From NCBI GenBank assembly GCA_025454915.1, contig JALONN010000007.1, positions 1 to 64,000 of the forward strand: a stretch of DNA of 64,000 nt, in the 5' to 3' direction. The stretch comes from Raineya sp. Lineage in GTDB: Bacteria; Bacteroidota; Bacteroidia; Cytophagales; Thermonemataceae. Below are positions 16,043 to 24,855 of the stretch, piece by piece. How positions within the stretch are numbered: position 1 is the first letter of the stretch; each line of letters starts with the position of its first letter. The notes beneath the pieces were generated by a model, which was not told where the DNA came from, made no database searches, and saw nothing but the letters and a program-made list of their open reading frames with translations. The position numbers and the translations under genes were made by a program.

Positions 16043-17089
16043 ATGGCAAAGGCAAAAACTTCTACAACACAAAAGGCTTCTAAAAAGGAGACTTCTAACA
16101 AAAGAGAGTTTTCTAAAGAAACATATCTTTTTTGGTTTGAAAAGATGCTTTTAATTCGTCGTTTTGAAGAAAAAGCTGGGCAATTATACGGAAGACAAAA
16201 AATTAAAGGTTTTTGTCATTTGTATATAGGACAAGAGGCTTGTGCTGTGGGTGCTGCATCAGCTCTTACTAAAGATGATAAGTGGATAACAGCTTACAGA
16301 GATCACGGACATCCTTTGGCATTGGGTACAACTTCTAGAGCAGTGATGGCTGAACTCTTTGCAAAAGCAACAGGTTGCTCAAAAGGAAAAGGTGGTTCCA
16401 TGCATATTTTTGATAAATCTGTGAATTTTGTAGGTGGACATGGAATTGTGGGTGGACAAATTCCGTTGGGTGCTGGACTTGCTTTTGCGGAAAAATATAA
16501 TAAAACTAAAAATCTTTGTATCTGCTACATGGGAGACGGGGCAACAAGACAAGGGGCTTTGCATGAGGCTTTTAACATGGCAATGTTGTGGCAATTACCT
16601 GTTATTTTCGTGATAGAAAACAATGGTTATGCTATGGGAACATCCGTAGGGCGTACATCTAATGTAACAGAATTGTATCAGTTAGGTGAAAGTTACGATA
16701 TGCCTTCTGAGCCTGTAGATGCAATGAATGTAGAGGAAGTACACTTAGCAGTAGAAAGAGCAGCAGAAAGAGCAAGAAGTGGCAATGGACCAACCTTGTT
16801 GGAATTTAGAACCTATCGTTACCGTGGACACTCTATGTCTGATCCAGCAAAATATCGTACAAAAGAAGAATTAGAAGCATACAAATCTCTTGACCCAATA
16901 GAGCAAGTAAGAGATACTATTCTTAAGAAAAAATATGCAACAGAAGCAGATTTAGAGGCTATAGAAGCAAGAATAATGGCAGAAGTAGAAGACTCTGTAG
17001 AATTTGCAGAAAACTCTCCTTATCCAGACCCTAAAGAAGCATTCACAGATATTTATGTAGAACAAAACTATCCATTTCTGATGGACTAA
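16043..17089 (+). CDS. pdhA: Pyruvate dehydrogenase E1 component, alpha subunit
   Basis: A 348-residue thiamine-diphosphate enzyme subunit that decarboxylates pyruvate for acetyl-CoA formation. The TPP motif is GDGATRQGALHEAFNMA with IENNGYAMGT about 30 residues later; the phosphorylation-loop region YRYRGHSMSDPAKYR is present. The first 22 residues are lysine/threonine-rich. No beta-subunit or E2 gene is adjacent, so those partners must be encoded elsewhere; split pdh genes are common in Cytophagales. Confidence 0.95.
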   Translation: MAKAKTSTTQKASKKETSNKREFSKETYLFWFEKMLLIRRFEEKAGQLYGRQKIKGFCHLYIGQEACAVGAASALTKDDKWITAYRDHGHPLALGTTSRAVMAELFAKATGCSKGKGGSMHIFDKSVNFVGGHGIVGGQIPLGAGLAFAEKYNKTKNLCICYMGDGATRQGALHEAFNMAMLWQLPVIFVIENNGYAMGTSVGRTSNVTELYQLGESYDMPSEPVDAMNVEEVHLAVERAAERARSGNGPTLLEFRTYRYRGHSMSDPAKYRTKEELEAYKSLDPIEQVRDTILKKKYATEADLEAIEARIMAEVEDSVEFAENSPYPDPKEAFTDIYVEQNYPFLMD

Positions 17090-17110
17090 GATTATAAAAC
17101 TAAGGAATGA

Positions 17111-17147
17111 AAGCCAAGTATTTTATTTGTAGATACTTGGCTTTTTG
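17111..17147 (+). terminator. Terminator after pdhA
   Basis: AGCCAAGTAT / ATACTTGGCT stem followed by TTTTT, 22 bases past the pdhA stop. Confidence 0.85.
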
Positions 17148-17178
17148 CTATCTTGGCGTGTATAAATCTTAAACTGTT

Positions 17179-17874
17179 ATGGAAAAGAAATTAAAATTTG
17201 GCGTATTATTTTCTGGTTGTGGTGTATATGATGGTTCTGAAATACACGAGGCAGTTAGTGTACTTTTAGCAATAGATAAAATGAATATGGAGGCTATTTG
17301 TATAGCACCAAATATCAATCAACATCATGTGATAAACCACCTCACAGGTGAAGAAATGCCTGAAACAAGAAATGTTCTTGTAGAAGCAGCTCGTATAGCC
17401 AGAGGAGCAATTATAGATATAGAACAAGTAAATATAAATGAATTGGATGCCCTTATTATGCCTGGAGGTTTTGGAGCAGCTAAAAATTTTACGAAATGGG
17501 CTTTTGAAGGACCTGCTGGTGAGATTTTGCCAAGTGTAAAAAAAATAATACAGGCTTTTTATAATGCTAAAAAACCTATTGGAGCAGTTTGTATGGCTCC
17601 TACTACGATTGCTAAAGCATTAGAAGGTACAAGTGCAGGTGTGCAACTAACCATAGGAAACACCATTGATAAATCACCTTATGATATTGCTGCAATTAGT
17701 GGAGGAATTAACCAGACGGGTAATTTGGCAGTGATGGTAAGTGTTGATGATGTTTTTGTAGATAAAGCTCATAAAATCGTAACAAGCCCTTGCTACATGA
17801 TGGAAGCAACTATTTCTCAGATTTATGTGGGTGCTGAAAAAACTGTTATGAAAGTAAAAGAGTTAGTAGGATAG
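17179..17874 (+). CDS. elbB: ElbB-like glyoxalase, DJ-1/PfpI superfamily
   Basis: A 231-residue class I glutamine-amidotransferase-like protein of the ES1/ElbB group. Motifs: FGVLFSGCGVYDGSEIHEAV at the start, IMPGGFGAAKNFTKWAFEG near 95, and the nucleophile elbow GAVCMAPTT near 138 with its cysteine. E. coli ElbB shows weak glyoxalase activity and was linked to isoprenoid synthesis, but the physiological role is unsettled. It stands alone between a terminator and a long hairpin. Confidence 0.92.
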   Translation: MEKKLKFGVLFSGCGVYDGSEIHEAVSVLLAIDKMNMEAICIAPNINQHHVINHLTGEEMPETRNVLVEAARIARGAIIDIEQVNINELDALIMPGGFGAAKNFTKWAFEGPAGEILPSVKKIIQAFYNAKKPIGAVCMAPTTIAKALEGTSAGVQLTIGNTIDKSPYDIAAISGGINQTGNLAVMVSVDDVFVDKAHKIVTSPCYMMEATISQIYVGAEKTVMKVKELVG

Positions 17875-17911
17875 TGGGGAAGTACATTTAACTGAAAAGC
17901 TTCAAAAGCTA

Positions 17912-17959
17912 TACAAGACGCTGAGAATAAACAATGTATTTTGTTTTCAGCGTCTTGTA
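17912..17959. other. Long imperfect hairpin between elbB and the LRR genes
   Basis: TACAAGACGCTGA and TCAGCGTCTTGTA are perfect reverse complements of 13 bases; the inner parts (AAACAA / TTGTTT) pair further. No T run follows on the plus strand, so it is not a classic terminator of elbB. It may protect an mRNA end or act in transcription arrest; no function can be assigned. Confidence 0.55.
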
Positions 17960-17980
17960 GCATAAAAAATCTGTAAAAAT

Positions 17981-19270
17981 ATGAAAAAAATACTTTTTGC
18001 TTTCTATTTTCTGGTGTTTGTGATAATCAACACCAAAGCACAAGTTTACACATTGGAAGAAATGACAGATAATACTACAATGTTATCTTTGAGTGGAAAG
18101 TCTTTAACAGTTATTCCTATAAAAGTATTTCAATTCAAAAATTTAACAGATTTGAATTTATGGGATAATCAACTTACTACCTTGCCTCAAGAAATTGGAG
18201 AACTCAAGAATCTAACAAGGTTGAATTTGGGTTTTAATCAACTTACTACCTTGCCTCAAGAAATTAGTAAGCTCAAAAACCTTACTTCGTTAGATTTGGA
18301 TAATAATCAGTTTATCACAATACCCAAAGAAATAGAGGTACTAGTGAGTCTGAGAGCTTTAAGTTTAGAAAGGAACCAATTGACCATGTTGCCCAAAGAA
18401 ATTGGAAATCTTAAAGATCTAACAGAGTTAAGTTTGGGTTTTAATCAACTCACTATCCTACCATCGGAAATAGGAGAACTTAAAAAAATAAGGGTTTTGC
18501 ACTTGGAAAAGAACCAACTTACGACCTTGCCTCAAGAAATTGGAAATCTTGAAAATTTAACATACTTATATTTGAATAGTAATAAAATTACTACATTACC
18601 CAAAGAAATTGGAAATCTTAAAGATCTAAGAGAGTTGAATTTGTATGACAATAAACTCAATACTCTGCCTAAAGAAATTGGGAAACTTATAAACCTAACA
18701 ACAGTATATTTGTATAATAATGAAATGACTATCTTACCCACAGAAATTGGAGAACTTACAAACCTAACAGATTTGAATTTAAATAAAAACGAACTCACTA
18801 CCTTGCCTCAAGAAATTGGAAATCTGAAAAACCTAACGATTTTGAGTTTAGAAAGGAATCAATTGACCATGTTGCCCAAAGAAATTAGAGAGCTTATAAA
18901 TCTAACATTTTTGAATATAGATTATAATAGACTTACTGTATTATCCAAAGAAATTGGAAATCTTAAAAGTTTAACAAAGTTAAGTCTGGGAGGCAATAAA
19001 TTTACCACATTACCAAAAGAAATTAAAGAACTTACAAACCTAACAGAGTTGAATTTGGGGAATAATCAACTTATCACCTTACCAAAAGAAATTGGGGAAC
19101 TGAAAAATCTAACAGAATTGAATTTAGGGAATAATCAACTCACTACTCTACCCCTAGAAATCAGTAAACTGAAAAATCTAGTACTATTAGATTTAATAGA
19201 TAACCCTATTTCTAATAAAGAAAAAGAAAAAATCAGAAAGATGCTCCCTAATTGTACAATACTATTTTAA
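17981..19270 (+). CDS. Secreted leucine-rich repeat protein (15 repeats)
   Basis: A 429-residue protein with a signal peptide (about 1-20, ending NTKAQ) followed by an N-terminal cap and 15 consecutive 23-residue leucine-rich repeats of the form NLTxLxLxxNQLTTLPxEIGxL. The C-terminal cap has NPISNKEKEKIRKMLPNC. Such arrays form a curved solenoid for binding proteins or surfaces. The pattern is like the LRR proteins common in Cytophagales and Leptospira. No anchor or sorting domain is seen, so it is probably periplasmic or released. A paralog follows 95 bases downstream. Confidence 0.93.
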   Translation: MKKILFAFYFLVFVIINTKAQVYTLEEMTDNTTMLSLSGKSLTVIPIKVFQFKNLTDLNLWDNQLTTLPQEIGELKNLTRLNLGFNQLTTLPQEISKLKNLTSLDLDNNQFITIPKEIEVLVSLRALSLERNQLTMLPKEIGNLKDLTELSLGFNQLTILPSEIGELKKIRVLHLEKNQLTTLPQEIGNLENLTYLYLNSNKITTLPKEIGNLKDLRELNLYDNKLNTLPKEIGKLINLTTVYLYNNEMTILPTEIGELTNLTDLNLNKNELTTLPQEIGNLKNLTILSLERNQLTMLPKEIRELINLTFLNIDYNRLTVLSKEIGNLKSLTKLSLGGNKFTTLPKEIKELTNLTELNLGNNQLITLPKEIGELKNLTELNLGNNQLTTLPLEISKLKNLVLLDLIDNPISNKEKEKIRKMLPNCTILF

Positions 19271-19365
19271 ACTGTATTTAAAAAAGATTTTCATAGTTTA
19301 TGGTAGATTATTCACTTATTAGGAATTGAAAAAGATAAAAATATTGAAAAATAGAAAACTAAAAT

Positions 19366-20382
19366 ATGAAAAAACTCTTTTTGATTTTTGCTTTTCTGGT
19401 ATCTGCAGCAAGTAATACCAAAGCACAAGAAGTTTATAATGTGGAAGAAGTGACAGAAAAAACTGATACATTGGTGCTGAGTAACAACTTTTTGACAAAA
19501 ATCCCTACAAAAATATTTCAATTCAAAAATCTAAAATGTTTAATCTTGAGTGATAACCAACTTACAATTTTACCCAAAGAAATCAGTGAACTTACAAATC
19601 TAATAAGATTAGATTTGAGTTATAATAAACTTACTACCCTACCCAAGGAAATCACTAGACTTACAAAGTTAAAAGAGTTGCGTTTAGAAAGAAACCAATT
19701 TGTTATCTTACCTAAAGAAATTGGGGAACTGAAAAATCTAGTACTATTAGATTTATTTCGCAACCAACTCACAATTTTACCCAAAGAAATTGAAAATCTA
19801 ATAAATCTAACAGAATTAGACTTACCTCATAATAAACTCACCATCTTACCCAAAGAAATAGGAAACCTTACAAATCTAAAAAAATTGAACTTGGATGATA
19901 ATAAGCTCACAACTTTACCTAAAGAAATAGGAGAACTTAAGAACCTAAAAGATTTGAGTTTGGAAGTAAATCAATTATCAATTCTGCCCAAAGAAATTGA
20001 AAACCTAACAAATCTGACAGAATTAAATTTGAGCCATAACAAATTTTCTATATTTCCTAGAGAAATTGGAAATCTTACAAATCTGATAGAATTAAGTTTG
20101 AGGTATAACCAATTCTCCACTTTACCCAAAGAAATTGGAAATCTTACAAATCTAACATCTTTGGTTTTGGAAAAGAATCAATTGACAATTTTACCTCAAG
20201 AAATTGGTAAACTTAAAAACCTAACACAGTTATATTTGTCTAATAATAAACTTACTACTCTACCTAAAGAAATCGGAGAACTGAAAAAGTTAATGTTTTT
20301 AGATTTAATGGGGAATCCTATTTCTGACATAGAAAAAGAAAAAATCAGAAGAATGCTTCCTAATTGTAGAATAAAGTTTTAA
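19366..20382 (+). CDS. Secreted leucine-rich repeat protein (11 repeats), paralog
   Basis: A 338-residue paralog of the preceding gene: signal peptide ending SNTKAQ, the same cap region (VLSNNFLTKIPTKIFQFKNL), 11 repeats of 23 residues dominated by LPKEIGNLTNL, and a nearly identical C-terminal cap (NPISDIEKEKIRRMLPNC). The caps are conserved while repeat number differs by four. This points to tandem gene duplication followed by gain or loss of whole repeats by slippage or recombination. Confidence 0.93.
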   Translation: MKKLFLIFAFLVSAASNTKAQEVYNVEEVTEKTDTLVLSNNFLTKIPTKIFQFKNLKCLILSDNQLTILPKEISELTNLIRLDLSYNKLTTLPKEITRLTKLKELRLERNQFVILPKEIGELKNLVLLDLFRNQLTILPKEIENLINLTELDLPHNKLTILPKEIGNLTNLKKLNLDDNKLTTLPKEIGELKNLKDLSLEVNQLSILPKEIENLTNLTELNLSHNKFSIFPREIGNLTNLIELSLRYNQFSTLPKEIGNLTNLTSLVLEKNQLTILPQEIGKLKNLTQLYLSNNKLTTLPKEIGELKKLMFLDLMGNPISDIEKEKIRRMLPNCRIKF

Positions 20383-20472
20383 AAGAGTGATTTAAAATGA
20401 ATGAATATATTTTTTCAATCTTTATTTCAATACAAAAATAAGTACGTACGAACTTTATAGACTTTTACAATA

Positions 20473-22173
20473 ATGAATAGTCTCCCACTTATCACAAATG
20501 ATGATATAACAGACCGTTTGTCTCTTTTTGCTTTGCTTCTAGAATTACATAATGAGAACGAATTTAAAATTCGGTCGTACCATGCTGCTGTATTCAGACT
20601 TGAAAAAGTAACAGAAGAAATAGCAAAACTACCTGAAGATCAAATTCAAAAATTACAGGGAATTGGTAAAAGTCTTGCAGAAAAGATTCTTGAAATCATA
20701 GAAAAAAATACATTTCAGGAGCTTGAAGATATTTTGGCAAGAACGCCTTCAGGTTTACTAAAAATTTTGAAAATAAAAGGATTAGGAGCCAAAAGAGTTC
20801 GTACTCTTTGGCAAGAAGCCAACATCACAACACCTGAAGAGCTTTTTAAAGCCTGTGAAACAGATAAAATTGCTCAAATAAAAGGTTTTGGCGAGAAAAT
20901 TCAGGAGACAATTAAAAATGGCTTACTTTTTATTAAGTTAAATTCTGATAAACTTCTTTATGCTGATGTTCTGCCTTATGCTGATGAGTTAGAAAAATAC
21001 CTGAAAAATAGCCCATTATGTGAAAACATGTCTTGGGTTGGTGAGTATAGACGTTCTTTAGAGATTATTAATACATTGGAAGTGGTTGTCCAAACATCTC
21101 AAATACAGCGTTTTCATGAATATTTGCAAGCATGTCCTTTTTTAGAAACATCTAAAGATAAATGTGGTGTATTTACTTGGAGAGGAGTTTTTAAGGAAAG
21201 TACTTTGAAAATGGAAGTGAATATTGTAAATACTGATAAATTTTATAATACAATATTTCTGCTATCAGCAAATTCAAAGCATTTGGCATACAAGAAAAAC
21301 AATCAGACTTTATTGCAAGTATCTCAGAATAAGCTATTTGAAAATGAAGAAGAAATATACAAGCAATTTGAATTGCCTTATTTACAGCCAGAGCTTCGAG
21401 AAGGTTTGTGGGAATTTGAATATACACAAACACCTGTTTTAATTGAAACTAAGGATTTAAAAGGAACTCTTCATGCCCATTCTACATACAGTGATGGAAA
21501 ACACAGCCTTGAGGAAATGGCAAAAGCAGCCAAAGCTTTTGGTTTTGAATATTTAGGAATCACAGATCACTCGAAATCAGCGTATTATGCAGGAGGTTTA
21601 GACGAAAAGCGTATCGCTGACCAACACCTTGAAATAGAAAAATTAAACGAGCAAAACCCTGATTTTAAAATATTTAAAGGGATAGAATCTGATATTTTAG
21701 GTAATGGAGATTTAGATTACAGTAACGAGGTTCTTAAAAGCTTCGATTTTATTGTGGCTTCTATCCATGCAAATTTACAAATGGATGAAGCAAGAGCAAC
21801 AGCACGTATTATAAAAGCCATAGAAAACCCTTATACAACTATTGTTGGGCATCCGACAGGCAGATTACTTTTGCGTAGAGAGGGTTATCCACTTAATATG
21901 CCCAAAATGATAGATGCTTGTGCTGCCAATGGAGTAGCTATTGAGATTAATGCTCATCCTTTGCGTTTGGATTTGGATTGGCGTTGGGTGCATAAAGCTC
22001 TTGAAAAGGGTGTGAAAATTGCTATCAATGCTGATGCTCATGACAAAGAAGGGTATTTATACCATCAGTTTGGGGTGCTTGTAGCCCGAAAAGCAGGATT
22101 AACCAAAGAAATGTGTTTGAATGCTTTGGGGAAAGAGGAGATAGGGAAAGTCTTTAAAAAAAATATTAAATGA
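20473..22173 (+). CDS. polX: PolX-like protein with helix-hairpin-helix and PHP domains, polymerase site degenerate
   Basis: A 566-residue protein of the bacterial PolX (DNA polymerase beta family X) type. Order: N-terminal helix-hairpin-helix region (LPEDQIQKLQGIGKSLAEKI, IKGLGAKRVRTLW, IKGFGEKIQETI), a polymerase-like domain, and a C-terminal PHP phosphoesterase domain. The PHP metal residues are all there (LHAHSTYSDG, GITDHS, FKGIESD, ASIHAN, VGHPTG, NADAHD). In the polymerase domain the usual RRG-E-x-x-x-DLD pattern reads RRSLEIINTLEVVV, so both aspartates are replaced (T and E). Inference: the protein keeps 3'-5' exonuclease/phosphoesterase activity but not nucleotide addition. The gene overlaps the next by 4 bases. 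Confidence 0.9.
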   Translation: MNSLPLITNDDITDRLSLFALLLELHNENEFKIRSYHAAVFRLEKVTEEIAKLPEDQIQKLQGIGKSLAEKILEIIEKNTFQELEDILARTPSGLLKILKIKGLGAKRVRTLWQEANITTPEELFKACETDKIAQIKGFGEKIQETIKNGLLFIKLNSDKLLYADVLPYADELEKYLKNSPLCENMSWVGEYRRSLEIINTLEVVVQTSQIQRFHEYLQACPFLETSKDKCGVFTWRGVFKESTLKMEVNIVNTDKFYNTIFLLSANSKHLAYKKNNQTLLQVSQNKLFENEEEIYKQFELPYLQPELREGLWEFEYTQTPVLIETKDLKGTLHAHSTYSDGKHSLEEMAKAAKAFGFEYLGITDHSKSAYYAGGLDEKRIADQHLEIEKLNEQNPDFKIFKGIESDILGNGDLDYSNEVLKSFDFIVASIHANLQMDEARATARIIKAIENPYTTIVGHPTGRLLLRREGYPLNMPKMIDACAANGVAIEINAHPLRLDLDWRWVHKALEKGVKIAINADAHDKEGYLYHQFGVLVARKAGLTKEMCLNALGKEEIGKVFKKNIK

Positions 22174-23039
22174 AAACCTATATTGCTATACTGGTGATGA
22201 TTTGTTTGATATCTTGTTATAAATCTGAAAAACAAGCTGTTAAATATTATAATGTAACAGTTAAAGAAGAAAAATATAATATTTTAAATATAGAAAGTAG
22301 GTTACAACATTTTAAAGTAAAGTATAAGCAAATAAAAAATACTCAAGAACATTTTGAATTGCTAAAAGAAACATATCGTTTATCTAAAGGAGGAGGAAAA
22401 ATTATTGATGAGAAAAACGAGTTAGCTCTCTATGTTTTGGATTGTTATATGAATAGACACAATGATTTAAAAGATATAGAGGATGAAAAATTTATAATTC
22501 AAGCTCCTTCTTTTTTTGTATGGAGAAACGATTTTTTATTTGTTGATTTATCTTCCTTTTGGTCTAGAACTGTAACGCCAGAAATGCTAAAAGCCGATAA
22601 GGATATGTTCAATAGAAAAGTGAGAGGTATTTTATTATTTGGGTTAGATGAAATGGTGGCTTCCCGATTTTCTGTTTATTTAGGAGCTTATTATCATCAT
22701 TTTTATCATAAACTATACAAATTTGAAAGTGTAAATTCTACTTTAATCCATAAAAATATAGAAAGCTATATCATCAAGGGTAGGATAGACGAAATAGAAT
22801 ATCCTGAAACTTATTTATATAGTGTAATGGGTATAGTGAAAAATAATCCCAAATTGATAGATGAATTTGAAAAAATTGACAAATTGATTTATCAATGGAG
22901 TTTTCTTAAAAATCTAACAGAAGCACAACTTATCAGAGTTCTAATTTTTCAATCTTCTAGACAAATATATGACTGGAATATTCTAAAGAGATTAGATATA
23001 CAGTTAATAACTAAATATTTTTCAAAAAGATATGAATAA
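22170..23039 (+). CDS. Predicted lipoprotein, unknown
   Basis: A 289-residue protein of no family I recognise. The first 16 residues form a signal sequence with lipobox LISC, so it should be lipid-anchored. The mature part is rich in lysine, isoleucine and aromatic residues, with no repeats or motif I can name. Its ATG overlaps the polX stop (ATGA), so translation is probably coupled. A terminator follows immediately. Confidence 0.72.
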   Translation: MKTYIAILVMICLISCYKSEKQAVKYYNVTVKEEKYNILNIESRLQHFKVKYKQIKNTQEHFELLKETYRLSKGGGKIIDEKNELALYVLDCYMNRHNDLKDIEDEKFIIQAPSFFVWRNDFLFVDLSSFWSRTVTPEMLKADKDMFNRKVRGILLFGLDEMVASRFSVYLGAYYHHFYHKLYKFESVNSTLIHKNIESYIIKGRIDEIEYPETYLYSVMGIVKNNPKLIDEFEKIDKLIYQWSFLKNLTEAQLIRVLIFQSSRQIYDWNILKRLDIQLITKYFSKRYE

Positions 23040-23040
23040 A

Positions 23041-23067
23041 AAAGGTCTGTAATTTACAGACTTTTTT
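23041..23067 (+). terminator. Terminator, copy 1 of a repeated hairpin
   Basis: GGTCTGTAA/TTACAGAC stem followed by six T, right after the lipoprotein stop. The same hairpin sequence occurs again at 24311-24339. Confidence 0.85.
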
Positions 23068-23072
23068 CTTAT

Positions 23073-24281
23073 ATGGAAGGTTATGGTATTATAGGCATGA
23101 CAGAAAAATATCGTGTATTGTATTTTACAGTAAAAACTTCTTTATCATTTCCTTACACAGATTTATATAAAAAATTATTTTATGTGTGGGAAAATTTATA
23201 TTGCGTAATACAAGTTAGTAGCAATTTTAAGATGACAAAAATCATGTTTGAAACAATTTGTGATATAAATAGGCTTAATTTCTATGATCCTATTTTCTAC
23301 ACTGAAAAGTATCAAAAAAACGAGTACGTTAAAGCAAATGACTTGTCAAAACACATTCATTTATTTAATCACGAAATTAGCAGAATAGACTACTCTATGT
23401 TTAGTAATCTAAAAGGGCACATCAGCAAATTAGAAGAAACTCAAAAACAAAGGATATATGATGGAGCAATACGGACAAATCTTTATGAAACTAAAGATAT
23501 AATTTACCATTTCAAGAGCAATCTTGAATTATATCAGATTATAAAAAATAGTTACAGTTCACAAGAAGAGATTTTGCTATTCGATAGTTTGAAAAATCCT
23601 AAAAATCAGCGAATTACTCAATCGTTTGATAACATTAAATCATCTCAAACCGATATTACATACAATGAATTTTTGGAGTATCAAGTCATAGAAGAAAGTA
23701 AATTCTATGATAGGAAAATGAGTAAATGGGAAAATCAAAATCAACGAAATCCAAAGTATATATTTAAAGAAAATGAGGGTCTAATTTATAAGATATACAA
23801 TCGAAATAATAGGGATGAACAGTCAAAAACCAACATTATTTATAATTGGAATTTCCAAATATTAGAATCAAAAACGTATAGTCAAAAGAAAAAAACGGAA
23901 CTTTTATACGAAGCTATTTTTCATTATGAACAGGGTTTATTAAAGAAAGTAATTTACATCCGACATAAACCAACAAAGTATTACAATGGAGATTATAAAG
24001 AGGAAATAAATTTTGAATATGACGAAAAAGGGCTACTTGTTAATCTCATAAGAAATTCATTTGCAATAACTTGGGCTTATGACCAAAATGAAAATCCTAT
24101 TAAAGTAAAGACATCAAATATTGATGGACGTTACTCAATTGAAACATATAATAATTATAGATACGACAATTTCAATAACTGGATATATAAAGAGTCAGAA
24201 GATTTTATAGACGGGGCAAAAATAAATCATAAGCAGATTTCAAGAAAAATAGAATACTTTTCTGCCATGTTGAGTATTTAA
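23073..24281 (+). CDS. Hypothetical protein lying between two copies of the same terminator
   Basis: A 402-residue open frame of unknown family. The C-terminal third holds tyrosine-rich strands such as NFEYDEKGLLVNL, ITWAYDQNENPIKV and YNNYRYDNFNNWIYKES, which resemble the YD-type repeats of RHS-like or outer-surface proteins. There is no signal peptide. The first ATG lies 6 bases after a T run with no visible promoter; the real start may be internal (ATG at 23232 or 23244), and the first 50 residues look less protein-like. Very AT-rich. The gene may have been inserted here, since near-identical terminators stand on both sides. Confidence 0.6.
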   Translation: MEGYGIIGMTEKYRVLYFTVKTSLSFPYTDLYKKLFYVWENLYCVIQVSSNFKMTKIMFETICDINRLNFYDPIFYTEKYQKNEYVKANDLSKHIHLFNHEISRIDYSMFSNLKGHISKLEETQKQRIYDGAIRTNLYETKDIIYHFKSNLELYQIIKNSYSSQEEILLFDSLKNPKNQRITQSFDNIKSSQTDITYNEFLEYQVIEESKFYDRKMSKWENQNQRNPKYIFKENEGLIYKIYNRNNRDEQSKTNIIYNWNFQILESKTYSQKKKTELLYEAIFHYEQGLLKKVIYIRHKPTKYYNGDYKEEINFEYDEKGLLVNLIRNSFAITWAYDQNENPIKVKTSNIDGRYSIETYNNYRYDNFNNWIYKESEDFIDGAKINHKQISRKIEYFSAMLSI

Positions 24282-24310
24282 GCATAACAATACTAAAATA
24301 TATTTAAAAT

Positions 24311-24339
24311 AAAAGGTCTGTAATTTACAGACCTTTTTT
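24311..24339. terminator. Bidirectional terminator, copy 2 of a repeated hairpin
   Basis: AAAAGGTCTGTAA / TTACAGACCTTTTTT serves the plus-strand gene before it and, read on the minus strand, the lipoprotein gene ending at 24343. It differs from copy 1 at one base in the stem. Confidence 0.83.
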
Positions 24340-24342
24340 ATT

Positions 24343-24801
24343 TTATTGAGGCTTGTTACGACTATAGGTTTTATCACCCAATACAAGTTTCTCTCCATCC
24401 ATTTTTACAGTAACTGTTTCTTTTGCTTTCATTTCGCCACAACCCTTACATTCCATTGTAAGCTGGTCGCCTGCCAAGCTCCATTTGCCTTCCCACATAG
24501 TAGCTTCACCATCAGGACCTTGTACGCTTAATCTGCCATCTTTAAAAAAATCTAAAAGAATTAAAGTACCTGCATCTATACGCCAACCAAAAGTACCTTC
24601 TTTGCTATACAAAAATGCTTTTATGTCATCCTCAGATGGTTTATTAGCCTCTTTTTTCTCTTCTTGTTTAGGTTCTTCTTTCTTTTCTACTTTAGCAGTA
24701 TCTTGTTTGGATGTATCTGTTGAATCTTTTTTCTCTCCGCAACTCATAAAAAAGCTACTAGAAATGAATACAAAAGCTAAAAGTTTTGTGATTTTTTGCA
24801 T
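24343..24801 (-). CDS. Predicted lipoprotein with lipocalin-like C-terminal domain
   Basis: A 152-residue exported protein. The signal sequence ends in the lipobox MSC (Cys21), followed by a 45-residue low-complexity linker rich in lysine, glutamate, serine and threonine. The last 80 residues are beta-strand-rich with TLILLDFFKDGRLSV, MWEGKWSLAGDQLTMEC and KETVTVKMDGEKLVL, the layout of small lipocalin-like DUF domains common in Bacteroidota (strand-turn pattern: value, threshold, units). The function is unknown. Standalone gene. Confidence 0.78.
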   Translation of the reverse strand: MQKITKLLAFVFISSSFFMSCGEKKDSTDTSKQDTAKVEKKEEPKQEEKKEANKPSEDDIKAFLYSKEGTFGWRIDAGTLILLDFFKDGRLSVQGPDGEATMWEGKWSLAGDQLTMECKGCGEMKAKETVTVKMDGEKLVLGDKTYSRNKPQ

Positions 24802-24855
24802 AATGATTTGAAATTTAGTTTTCTAAACTACGCTATTTTCTATACAAAAAACAAA

